Below are positions 13,401 to 22,601 of a stretch of 30,077 nucleotides of DNA, in pieces (within the stretch, counting starts at the first letter, position 1; every line of letters begins with the position of its first letter). Source of the stretch: Nemertoderma westbladi (lineage: Eukaryota; Xenacoelomorpha; Nemertodermatida; Nemertodermatidae). A program made the position numbers and the translations under genes. The stretch is taken from the NCBI GenBank assembly GCA_032718475.1, contig JAUCBJ010003527.1, forward strand, positions 1 to 30,077. The letters are read 5' to 3'. The notes under the pieces were generated by a model. It saw only the letters and a list, made by a program, of their open reading frames with translations. It was not told the DNA's origin and made no database searches.

Positions 13401-16400
13401 CAGAAGCAGTACCAGTTGGATAAGGACGTCCAGGACGCCTCGTTTCATATAATATCGATGAGGGACGATAAGTTGAGGTTCAACGACCAGTTGGCGGAAT
13501 ATAAACGACAGGTGAGTGGCGCAGTTAGGCCCTGGTTCGATCCCCAGATAGGACAGCAGTTTTTGTTTAAATTTATCTGCGTAGCCAAGCTTTCATCCTT
13601 GACTGGTCCATAAATGGTAACAAAGGAAACTTGGTAAACAGCGTAAAGGGTTTACTGTGGAAGATCGCCCATGGTGGTGGTGGTGCACCCATGGTGGTTA
13701 GATTACTTGGCTTAACATGGCTAAAAGATTCTCCCATTCCTATTATTTTATTTAACGGGTATCTGTAACTCGTTGCAGGTCGCGGCGGCCCCCCGTGAGG
13801 ATCGGCCAAAATTGGAGCGACGCGTCGACGGTATCGAACAGATCATTGCGAACAACGACGCCGATATCGAGAGAGCTGAGCGCGCTGTCGATGCCATGAA
13901 CGAGGAAATTATCGAGTTGGGGAAGGAGGTTGGTCCTCAGTTGTATTAGTTGTAGCCAATTAGCCATTAATACAAACATTTTAAATTTGAATGGGTAAAT
14001 TCTTCGTTTTTCTCGGATCAAAATTAGTTGGAGGCTATCCCTCCCATCTTGGCTAATTATTAATTAAAAACAAAGAACAAACTGTTTACAATGTCATGCA
14101 TGGTAATCTAAGCAAATAAGACGAGGATCTTTACCACACCAGTACAGCTGTGCAGTTTCATTCAGTAATCAGCTGTTATTTGCGTCGATTTTTTCAGGAA
14201 TCACCGCTCCTGTCGTTAAAAAAAGCGCAAATTTAAATGTATCTCAATTTGATTTTTTATTTTACGTTTTATGGATAAATTTTGTGATCCCAAATGCAGT
14301 AGAGAACAACTTAACTACATAAAATCAATATTGGATTTTGAGTTCAGTTTTGGAGTGCGCCGCGCATGTTGAGGCTGTGAATGGAATTCGCTCAAATTTC
14401 GTACGAACATTTTCAACTTCGATGTTCTTTCAAAACATAATATAATTTTAGAAATTCCACCAAAAATATTTTTACTTTTTCTTATAATAATATATTGCTT
14501 TTTCCCCGGGTAAAAAGTTAAATCAAAGCAATCCATAATTCCATACACTCGGTACTTTTTTTCCCTGGGGAATAGTATTCCTTTTTCTCCCGACTTTGGG
14601 GTATACTGCTTTCTAAAGGCTTTGCTGCAATATGAATTTGAGAGTGAAAGTTGATTTCCTCTCATCCAAACTATCTCCCTGGGAACTTTGGGAAAAAAGA
14701 TAGATAGTAGACTATTGTTGGTGCTGCAACACGATACGGACATTGGTTCTCCAGGATATCGGAGAGAATCATACCAGAGACAATTTAGGCCTGTGGACAA
14801 CTCATTTTTTTTCTGAAATGTCGACCTGTGATTAGAATATCCCCCGTCCCCACCCACCCTTTCATTTGGTTAAATACAGTTGAAGGGATGAGCATAAAAA
14901 GGTCCAATGTGACATTTTCTTAGAATCAGAGTTATACTAATACAGAGGTCCTATGAGACCTAACTTAACTTACCAATAAGGTTCTGAGATCATATGAACA
15001 ATTAATACTGCCTGATATCCTGGAGTAAAATAGTCCTAGTCCTATGTACAGTAAAAATCGCATAGACATAAACAAAAAAGATCTTATGTAAAATAAATTC
15101 TGCCTGATATATGCAAAACAATTTTGAAAATTTTGAAATTTATTTTTTGAAAGTAAAGATTTTGAAGTACATTTATGTACATCAACTGTAATGTATCTCC
15201 CAAGTAAAAAAACGCAAAAGTTTGATTATCTCAGAATGACACTTTTGTCACATATGACCTTTTTATGCTCAGCCCTTCAATTTTATTCTTCTAATTAGTT
15301 ACCTTTTCGCTCGATTATGCCCCAAAATCCGGAATAAATGACGTGCTCTTTAGCTCTTTTTCCTCAGCGAAAAAAGTAACTTAGATGATTGTAGTGACTT
15401 TACTATTTTCCTTTCGGAAAAAATGAAGATGACGAAAATAAGAAATTGTGAAAATATACTTTGTTGCTCTTTCAATACAGGCATTTCATTGAGGAATAAC
15501 CGAGTTATTAGCGTTCAAAAATTTACGACGACAGACAACTCGCCAATGGCACCCATATGCTAAGGCTTCGCTCACTTCGTGGCTCGCCCCACAATTTAAA
15601 AAAATTCCGCCCAAAATATTTAACATTTTCTAATGTAACAGGTAAGGTAAAATCAAAGAAATCCTATGCCAGGTTACTTTTTCCCTAGAGAAAAAATACT
15701 GCTTGTTCTTTTTTTTGGATATAACAAATTTTTTCGTAAGGGGGTATTCTGCAAAAGTGCCATTAATAAGTCAACCCCCCCCCCCCCCCCCCCCCCCCCA
15801 TCCCTCCGCCTGTATCGTATTTGTCTATCTCATCTCTAATTTATTACAGATCGGGCGACTGAGGAACCGAGTTGCAGCGAACCTGGACCGCGGGGCTGCC
15901 CCCACCTCACCCATGTCCGGCAGCAGCGCGCGGATGCGGGTCGCCATCCAACGCGAGTTGCGACAGATACAGGAGATAATGGGCCACCTCGACGCGCAAC
16001 GGAAGACGCTGCACGCGGACGTTGAGCGGCTGAAACGCGGCCACTACCGGCCGCCGCCGCAGCCCGTGGGGCGCAGGAGCTCCATATTCACCGGGGGATT
16101 CCAGTCGTTCGGAGTCCCGTACGGCGGGAAACCGCGCGGCTACCCGGAAGGGCGAGGTGTCGGGGGATGGAGCGAGTCGACGACTGTTCGAGAAACCCGA
16201 ACCCGGGACGCGGTCGACTCCTCCTGGAAGATCGAGCAGGAGATCGTAGAGAGGAAGTTGGATCGTCCTCCTAAAGTTCGTGGCACTGAAGCGCCTCCGG
16301 TTATCGTCTTGCCTCTCGAATCGACTCGTCGCGGCCTCGGGTGTCTCGTTCAGTTCGAGGCGGAGTTACGCGAACCTGGTGGTCCGTCTACCAGGACGCG

Positions 16401-18778
16401 ATGGTTCCTAAACGACCGGGAGATCGACCGGGAACGCGGCGAGTTTACCGTGGTCCGGGACCTGGAGCAGCACGCCTTGATCATCCGCGAGGTGGGGCCG
16501 CAGCACTACGGGGTCTACCGGTTCGAGGTGGAGAACCCCGCGGGTCGGGACTCGAGCTCAGGGGCGCTCGGCCCCGAGCTCGAGAAGGCCCCCGAGTTGG
16601 GGCCGTTGGAGGACCGCGTCTGCGCGGTCGGCGATCTCGTACAGTTCGAGACGGAAGTTCTAGGGAACGTCGACTCTACCACGGTTACTTGGCTTCACAA
16701 CGGTCGCCCAATAGTCGCATCGCCTAATAATAAATTGGTTGTCGATGGGAACCAACACGCTCTTATAGTGAGCAGCGTGCGGCCGTTGGATCAGGGGGTC
16801 TACGCGGTTGAAGCGCGTAACACCGCCGGGGTGGCTCGCAAGGAGGCCCGTCTGCGGATCGAGGGGGCCAAGGATCTGTACCTGCGGGCGGACGGCCGTT
16901 ACAGATTGGCTCCCGCTAGCCCGCGCCCGGGCGAGGGTGCGCCCAGATCGCCACGTTTTAGCTTCAAGAAATACGACGAAACGCGTCGTAAGGTTACCGC
17001 AGCTACAGAGGATGATAGACCCCCAGTTCCACCTCTCCCGTCCCCAAAGGATTTAGGTTTGTAGTAAACTAATAAACTATTTAATTACTATTTTATAATA
17101 ATTAAAATTAAATTTAGTCCAACCTAATATCTCCTATTCAGTTTCTCACAACGTATGCTTTGCTTTGTTGCAAACGCCACGTACTTTACATTGCTTTTAA
17201 GTTTGAACCAGGTCGTACTCAAGTGACTTGTAAAGTAAAGTGTTACTTTACAAGATAACGTGTAATGTAGTTGTACTTTACTTTACAAGTGTTGCTACAA
17301 TTCATATGTTTTGTTGTTGTTTGGAGGGTTGCTAGGCAGTGTGTCAGCTGAGCTAATTGAATTAGTTCAACAGATTTGAAACAGGTTGTTGTGACATTAT
17401 TTTAATGTCCCCTTTATGTTTATTAATAACTCAATTTAATTGTTTCTCGTTTTTTCGTACAGGATATGCCTTTGAGGAGCCGCCACAACGCCCCGAACCC
17501 GAGAAGTTCGTACAACCGACGCGAACCAACACGGACAGCGTGATACTAACGAAAACGCACGAACGCTACGTACAAGACGTGGAAGTTTCCAATAAACCCG
17601 CGTTTAGCGCTCTCGCCAAGGGGAACGATAAACCAATAACCCTGCGGGGTCGCGGTGAGGAAGAGCCGCCACAGCGCCCCGTCTACCCAACCAACTACAC
17701 CCGGAAGAACACTGACGTCACCATTCTCTCCCGTTCCAAAGATCCACGCCCTGTCAGTCAGGAGAACACCGATCTCTTAGATCAGTACATGCGTATCCAT
17801 GGGAACGAGGAGGTGGGTCCGTCGCATACGCGTTCGTTGTACACGCGGAGGCCGTCCGCGTTGCCCGGCAACCCGGACGCCGTGCGGGCGGCGCCGCCGG
17901 TTCGCAGCCCCGATGACCAGGTCGCCGGTCGCCGGGGCGACACGTTGCCGAGTCTGAGTCAGAAGCTGAAGGAAGAGTTCCTATCCACTAGGGATCAGTT
18001 CGAGCAGCAGTCTGGGGGAGTTAAGCAGCCGTATGGGGAAGTTAGGCAACCCCCTAGAGAAGTTAGGCAGTCGCCTAGAGAAGTTAGGCAGTCGTATGGG
18101 GAAGTTAGGCAACCCCCTAGAGAAGTTAGGCAGTCGCCTAGAGAAGTTAGGCAGTCGCCAAGAGAAGTTAGGCAACCCCCTAGAGATGTAGGACAGCCTA
18201 AAGTTGACGCGTATATGAAGGAAGATAATCTAGTTTATAATAAACCAGAAGCGAATCAACCCAAATTGTCGTATTGGGACGAAATGCGGCTGCGTGAGCA
18301 GAAAGAGAAAGCCAGCCGTCCGTCGCCCCCGGTTCGGGATACGCCGAACTACGAGGACCGGCTAGTGACGGAGTTGGGCGTCCCGTCCAAGGTCTCCATC
18401 CCGGAGCGTCTGCAGAACGAGGCGGGGCGGGATTCCGGCGACTGGGAGGAATCACCTTCGGTACGGCAGGACCGCGTGGACAGCGTGCGTCGGCTGGTCT
18501 CGGCCCACAGTCTGTCGGAGTGGCGGAACCCGGAGGAGATCACCGGGAGACGAGGGATGTCGCCGCCGTTGGACGATCCGTACGCGCTCAAGGAGAGCGT
18601 GGACGCGGAACGCCAGCGTAGGGAACACGTGATGGAACAGGCCGCGTCCATAGGGAGAGAGGCGTCCAGGGAGTCTATTAAGTTTAGTAGTCAGCAAGGT
18701 CGAGATGGTCCGGGTGGAGATTGGTCGCAGTCTCGATACGAGACTCGCACACAACGACAACTGGTCATCCAGACATAA
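10389..18778 (+). CDS. Coiled-coil and Ig-domain protein (3' part of gene, five exons)
   Basis: Gene model: 10389-10497, 13018-13511, 13779-13928, 15850-17056, 17463-18778. The exons total 3,276 nt, that is 1,091 residues plus TAA, with every junction in phase. The N terminus lies left of the window or in the array. Order of parts, in partial numbering: coiled coil 1-75; a Ser/Thr-rich linker; coiled coil about 120-310; a basic Gly/Pro-rich stretch; Ig-like domain 1 about 405-490; Ig-like domain 2 about 503-590; then a Pro/Arg/Glu-rich, probably disordered tail with nine heptapeptide repeats about 838-896. No signal peptide or membrane segment is visible in this part. Cysteine-poor Ig domains with coiled coils suggest a cytosolic cytoskeletal or muscle scaffold. 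I do not recognise an orthologue, and function is inferred from architecture only. Confidence 0.75.
10498..11119. other. Intron segment, no host exon seen
   Basis: AT-rich intron following exon a. It contains an 11-bp inverted repeat (cggtgcgcatt at 10771-10781, aatgcgcaccg at 10817-10827) and, near 10853, cagggccggattaaacc, which resembles the end of a hAT-type element but has no partner that I could find. A possible minus-strand LINE remnant is listed separately. Confidence 0.5.
10668..10850 (-). pseudogene. Possible LINE C-terminal remnant, minus strand
   Basis: On the minus strand a frame from about 10850 down to a TGA at about 10668 reads HFIQCRHRCAFRITDISYCG, then VECAPDNIHEII and KCHKAQRNYDR. 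The Cys-x-Gly, His and Cys-x-x-Ala-Gln spacing is like the Cys/His motif (CG..E...H.I..C..A...R) found at the C-terminal end of many non-LTR retrotransposon proteins. It is short (about 60 codons) and I cannot align it to a family, so chance remains possible. Confidence 0.3.
11390..12408 (+). repeat. 42-bp minisatellite, 24 near-identical copies
   Basis: The unit starts acttccatacataaatgtat and ends tgctacgagtaggt. There are 24 full units from 11390 to 12397, then a partial copy. The only deviation seen is an a-to-g at 11991. Three frames stay open through the array because 42 is a multiple of three. Confidence 0.97.
12447..12485 (+). repeat. Poly-C / CCT-CCAC tract
   Basis: A run of 19 C (12447-12465) followed by C-rich ctccaccccctccacccccc, just beyond the 42-bp array. 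Confidence 0.95.
12486..13017. other. Intron remainder before exon b
   Basis: AT-rich sequence with no convincing coding frame or element. A palindromic tagtaccggtacta occurs at about 12900. It ends in a good polypyrimidine tract and acceptor at 13004-13017. Confidence 0.5.
13018..13511 (+). CDS. Exon b of the Ig/coiled-coil gene
   Basis: A 494-bp exon from acceptor ccttcttcctcag to a consensus donor CAG|gtgagt. It opens with GKTHEELVLLLIQLQRN, continuing the coiled coil of exon a. A low-complexity Ser/Thr segment follows (GSTTTSTTTVV), then a second helical block rich in Gln, Lys and Asp around NMQEKLQKQYQLDKD. GC content and codon order are far more structured than in the surrounding introns. 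The open frame could be extended upstream to a TTG, but the strong acceptor and matching phase argue for an internal exon. Confidence 0.8.
13514..13556 (+). repeat. tRNA-like A/B-box pair, possible SINE-head relic
   Basis: Just inside the donor of exon b, tggcgcagttagg resembles a tRNA/SINE A box. A few bases later ctggttcgatccccag resembles a B box inside a T-arm-like stem (ctgg/ccag). The two boxes are far too close for an intact tRNA, so if real this is a deleted tRNA-derived SINE head. Confidence 0.3.
13779..13928 (+). CDS. Exon c of the Ig/coiled-coil gene
   Basis: A 150-bp, phase 0-0 exon between acceptor ctcgttgcag and a weaker donor GAG|gttggt. It encodes 50 residues with regular hydrophobic spacing (VDGIEQIIANNDADIERAE and onward), a coiled-coil continuation. 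Reading on past the donor meets TAG at 13947, so splicing is needed. The donor is the least canonical of the set, so the 3' boundary is less certain. Confidence 0.7.
13929..14879. other. Intron with diverged repeat copies
   Basis: Part of the intron between exons c and d. Bases 14164-14190 (agtaatcagctgttatttgc and onward) match the complement of 23434-23460 in the MITE downstream. Bases 14445-14600 are a diverged direct copy of 15595-15715, sharing compressed motifs such as aaatcaaagcaatcc / aaatcaaagaaatcc and tactttttttccctggggaa / ttactttttccctagagaa. A minus-strand 180-codon open frame here overlaps these repeats and matches nothing I know. Confidence 0.45.
14880..15280. mobile_element. 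401-bp MITE with 34-bp terminal inverted repeats
   Basis: The left end, 14880-14913, starts ttgaagggatgagcataaaa. The complement of the right end, 15247-15280, starts ttgaagggctgagcataaaa. The two match at about 31 of 34 positions. The interior is AT-rich with no coding frame, typical of a non-autonomous DNA transposon. I saw no convincing target duplication, so the superfamily is unassigned. It is inserted in the intron between exons c and d. Confidence 0.75.
15281..15849. other. Intron remainder before exon d
   Basis: Holds the second copy of the diverged direct repeat (15595-15715) and a run of 25 C at 15775-15799. That run lies close upstream of the exon d acceptor and may act as an extended pyrimidine tract. 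No coding content is seen. Confidence 0.5.
15775..15799 (+). repeat. C25 homopolymer
   Basis: An uninterrupted run of 25 C, 50 bases upstream of exon d. Homopolymers this long are often mis-sized in assemblies, so the exact length is uncertain. Confidence 0.9.
15850..17056 (+). CDS. Exon d: coiled coil plus two Ig-like domains
   Basis: A large GC-rich exon of 1,207 bp from acceptor tctaatttattacag to donor TTAG|gtttgt. It first encodes the end of the coiled coil (helical RMRVAIQRELRQIQEI). A Gly/Pro/Arg-rich basic stretch follows, then two tandem I-set-like Ig domains. Domain 1 (about 16310-16560) has the central Trp in TRWFLND and the tyrosine-corner motif GVYRFEVENPAG. Domain 2 (about 16600-16865) has TVTWLHNGRPI and GVYAVEARNTAG. 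In both, the B-strand cysteine is replaced (VQFEAEL, VQFETEV) and so is the F-strand cysteine (YRFEV, YAVEA). The exon ends in phase 1 within a Pro-rich PPVPPLPSP segment. Confidence 0.85.
17057..17462. other. Intron between exons d and e with a palindromic cluster
   Basis: A 406-bp intron with GT-AG ends. At 17226-17290 the arms acttgtaaagtaaagt (17226-17241) and actttactttacaagt (17275-17290) are perfect 16-bp complements. A third copy of the motif (17243-17254) forms a second, nested hairpin with 17227-17238. No other feature seen. Confidence 0.6.
17463..18778 (+). CDS. Terminal exon e: charged tail with heptapeptide repeats
   Basis: The last exon, 1,316 bp, runs from acceptor ttttttcgtacag to TAA at 18776-18778. 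Its first two bases complete a Gly codon with exon d. The product is hydrophilic and rich in Arg, Glu, Pro and Ser, with two related segments near its start (EEPPQRPEPEKF and EEPPQRPVYPTNYTRKNTD, each followed by a TNTDSVIL/KNTDVTIL-type motif). A heptapeptide repeat lies at 18014-18195 and a helical, charged C terminus follows. There is no recognisable catalytic domain. It is likely an intrinsically disordered interaction tail. Confidence 0.85.
18014..18195 (+). repeat. 21-bp coding minisatellite (heptapeptide repeat)
   Basis: Nine imperfect 21-bp units built on gaagttaggcagtcgcctag encode the heptapeptide VRQSPRE and variants VRQPPRE and VRQSYGE, decaying to VRQPPRD and VGQPK at the end. 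A higher-order three-unit pattern (PPRE, SPRE, SYGE) repeats. The unit length is in frame and the repeat lies within a confidently coding exon, unlike the other arrays here. Confidence 0.9.
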
Positions 18779-20295
18779 ACTATACTTGTTGTCTAACATA
18801 TAAAGATACTGTTATTGTTGTGCCTCTATAACTAGAACTTGTCTGGAACGGGATTGTGTACTGCGTTGTAAATGATTTTATTGACTTCCTACTAAACTAA
18901 CTTTACATTTACGCCCAAACGGAATTTGTGAATTACTGATTTGTTTCTTTAGTTGGGAACTATTATATCAACTTTATGTATGACGTCTTTATTTTGTAGA
19001 AATAATTGTAGAATTGTTTTTTTCCCCACTTTTCGTTCAATGGATCCGTTTTTGGTAGAGATAAAGTAATTGTTTTATAACTATTCGTTCTATTTATAAT
19101 TTCCTTTTAGAAAATATTCTGAATTGTTTTAGAGGTTGTTCTGTACAAAAGTGTTTACTATTGTGTGAAAATATACGTGTAGATTCCTTATATGTCATAC
19201 TCAACTCAGTAAGCTACTTGATCATTTAGTCAGTTATAACTGTAAAGTTAAATATTTATGTGTCCAATGTAGAAAATAATGCCCTCTATTTTTCTTTAAC
19301 CTCGAATATTTGCTTCTGATAATCAAATACCGGTAACAATATACAGCCAGAGTCACGCTTTAGAACCTATTTGGTTTGTATATCGGTAGTTTTGTTCTGA
19401 CATTTAACACAATGTAACATTAAAATTCAATAGCAATACCTGTTTTTTCCGACATTGAATATAATATAATGTGACTTGGAATATTTTACCTTTGTCTACA
19501 ATTAAATTTTGGTTCGTATTTAATTTTATTTATTGTATGTCCTTCGGATTTTCTTACAGGTATTCTTTCTTTCTCCGATGTTTAGAACAGACATATTTGT
19601 TGTCTTAGTAATTTCCTAATCTAGTTTTTGTATCTCTTTATTTGCTTAGGATAATTTATAGTTTATTATATTAATTGGGATAAAATTATATCTCAAAAAC
19701 GCTTAAATATTAAACTTTTGGCTTGTATATTGAAATATTACTAATTTTATTTTACTAAATTACTAAATTTGTCTTGTAAATTTTATTTTAAAAAGTAGCT
19801 GCTTCACTGAGCTATATAATTGTGCCAATGTGATATTTTGTCTATAATATTGTATTTCAATTTTGTAAAGAAATCACGTTAATTGTGAAGCTGTGTAATT
19901 GACTTTCCCACGTTACAGTCTGTCACCTTTTATTACCGTTGCTTTTTCGACCTGGACATAAACCCACTCGTCCTATAAACTTAGAGTAATAATACATTTA
20001 AACACACAATAATCCAATTATTATATATATTTCGTGGGATGGGGTAATTTGTAATTCGAATTGTCCTCCAATTCGCTATTCTATGTTACCGCTTTACTTG
20101 TATTTATTGCTATGTGGAAGTTTTTTTTAATTTTACCTGTTTTATTTATATTTTTACATTATAGTAATTAATAATCGTTCTTTGAATTTGGTATTATTAA
20201 TTGTGCAGGTGTTGTATATGAATTATTACTGTAGGTATTTACACAGGTTGTTTCTATTAGTTTTATATATAATGCTTATAATGATGCTCAATAAA
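18779..20295 (+). other. Probable 3' UTR of the Ig/coiled-coil gene
   Basis: An AT-rich, stop-filled stretch after the TAA with no coding frame. The first canonical AATAAA after the stop is at 20290-20295. ATTAAA variants occur earlier, near 19419 and 19500, so shorter transcripts are possible. No transcript evidence is available. Confidence 0.4.
20290..20295 (+). promoter_or_regulatory. Polyadenylation signal AATAAA
   Basis: First canonical AATAAA downstream of the stop at 18778. A T-rich stretch (ccttctttatttatatta) follows within about 10 bases, as expected of a downstream element. The match is by motif only. Confidence 0.35.
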
Positions 20296-22500
20296 TAATT
20301 CCTTCTTTATTTATATTATTATATCGAATACTCGTCTTTAACTGAGAAGTAAAGAGCATACAGGGGAACGTACTAATAAATAGCTGGTATTATTTAGTTT
20401 ATAGTATTATTAATAATGTTTCGATTAATGCGAGTTTACATCACCATATTGCCTTCCGCTCTTATAAAATCGCCATGGATTACATCACCGCCGCCGTAAG
20501 GAAATGTTAACTCGTATCTCGCAATAATTATTGGGCCGAAATATTAAGCAAATGAGATTATTTTACATGACGATGACGAAACTGCGCCAAATTCAATGTT
20601 AAAGTGCTCTTTATTTTTTCAGTTTTGTACAATAATGTAAGGTTGTTTGGTTAGGTGTCACGGGTGCACACTAGTAAGTATAGTGGAGCTAGTAATTGTT
20701 GCTTAATCTTCCGTGGTGTGTATAACTAATGGGTGCCCAAGTGAATATGTTTTGTACTGCAACCTGGGGATACTCGGTAATACCCAATAGGATAATGACA
20801 CGGTTGTTTATGTAATTAAATCTACAACAGACAGCGGCTCAAATTGGTCGCATAATGCCTGAATGATTTTATTTCTTGGTTTGGTTAGAAAACACCGCCA
20901 CTGTAGTAACATGCCCCTTTTTCCTTAATGTTTTAAATGAAACAGTTTTTAAAGCAACACACATATTTGGTGATTGCACTCATTTTTCGCCATAAACTCT
21001 AAATCTATGGGAAATCGACGATGATTTATGTTTTTAGCTGCTAGACTGGGAAATAATAATATCATTTATAAATTGCGTCGTGGTTTCCAATAGGACTAAG
21101 AGACGTAGTTACGGCACAGAAACCCTTGTGGCTTTGAAACCAATCATATCTCTTGTTCAAACAAGTCCCAAATGGGTGAACTATCGAATTTTATGTAATA
21201 AAAAAACTATTCAATTGTGCACCCTGAATGTTGTTTTTAAATACTATTTATAAATTGTATTTATAATAAATTAATCATTGTGATTATAATAATTACAATT
21301 TGTAAATATATTATATTTTATGCTTTTGAATTATATTTATTACTAATTATGGATATGTAATCATATTAAATTATGAGCTTTATAATAATGATAAATGCTT
21401 TTTAAAGGTAACAAACAATAATAAGTTATTCCGATCTAGAGTCCATGCTGCTTGGAGATATAATACTGTATACCTTTCCTACTCCCACACATAAATAAGT
21501 TTGTGTGTGTGAGTTGACAGTAATACTTGTTTAAGCAACCATGGCAATGACATGCCTAAGTAGAAACAATCATCCACCCACAACCTGACAACCATAACCA
21601 TACTGCTGCTGACACGTCAGGAATTCGCTGTTTGGTGGGTGGATAGGCGCAACAAATAAGCATGTTGCAGATTGTGATTGTTACCAATTAACGTATAGGC
21701 CTTTATAGCATACTGGCATAAGGCAATAAGGAGACTCACATCACTGTATTATTATAATATGAAACTGCACTGATTTTCATGTTGATTGATGTATCAATAG
21801 GCTACCGTGATTCACTACAGATATTATTACTATCCGATATTATTGATGTAGCAGGTTTATCAGCAAACCAGTGTTGTGTAGCGTAGGCTATTGTTTAGGT
21901 TCACTAGCTAGCTGAATAGCTGCTTTGGAATATTTTATGCTTTGCATATGGCAGCAGTATGGCGGTACCGGTACCGTTCGGTATGATGATAATTTATAGT
22001 TATAGTGTAGGCCTAGCTACAATAGATGAATGCTCGCGGTGGCTGGTGGAATGGGCCTACCCGTCCAACCACCGTACCGTCTAGCGTCTACATTGTACTG
22101 TTGTATGTAGTAAATTGTTAGTAATAAATCAATAGGCCTAGATAATATAATACAGTACCGGTAACAGTACCGGTACCGGCTGACCGGTAATAAATTAATG
22201 TAGTGGTGCAACGTACAAGCCTGGCCGAAAATGAAGTTTAGTTGCAGTGAAAGTTATCGGTCTAATGGCCTGTTTCATGATGGTAGCAATGATTGATTGA
22301 CGGGTATGACCCAAAGCCTATCAGCCTATACTGCCCCCCGCTGTAGCAGCAGTCCCTGCCGAAATATCGCTATCTTGGCACATTATTGGGGCTCCTCCCG
22401 GAAAGGTAACCTGGCAGTGTTAGAGTAGCTGCAGATAGCTTATTTAATTTATTGTCCTGGACGACAACATAATAGGATAGGCCTACCTCCCTACATCAGT
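20296..22500. other. Intergenic AT-rich region
   Basis: No coding frame or RNA gene that I can support. Notable pieces are an extremely AT-rich block (about 21230-21420), a gtgtgtgtg stretch near 21505, and a cluster of ACCGGT/TACCGGTA palindromes at 21963-21980 and 22152-22190. The FKBP2 promoter presumably lies in the last few hundred bases, but no clear TATA box or initiator stands out. Confidence 0.5.
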
Positions 22501-22601
22501 ACATTCCAAGGTCTGACAGTATTGATTTGTAATTTGTATTTATTTGATTTGTATGTCACCTGGCAGTCAGTTGTGAACAACTCTAGTCCGCATTCTGCAA
22601 C

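Noticed and set aside
13018-13928. Assignment of the coiled-coil part to a PLEKHA-like or other named scaffold family
   Set aside because: Only general coiled-coil character is shared. I could not identify a diagnostic motif, and Ig domains are not part of that family.
14315-14857. 180-residue minus-strand open frame in the intron
   Set aside because: It has no recognisable domain, overlaps diverged repeat copies and inverted motifs, and lies in an intron of the plus-strand gene.
16341-18799. Several other open frames overlapping exons d and e on both strands
   Set aside because: They are shadows in GC-rich coding sequence. Only one frame has the Ig motifs, splice-phase agreement and the common stop.
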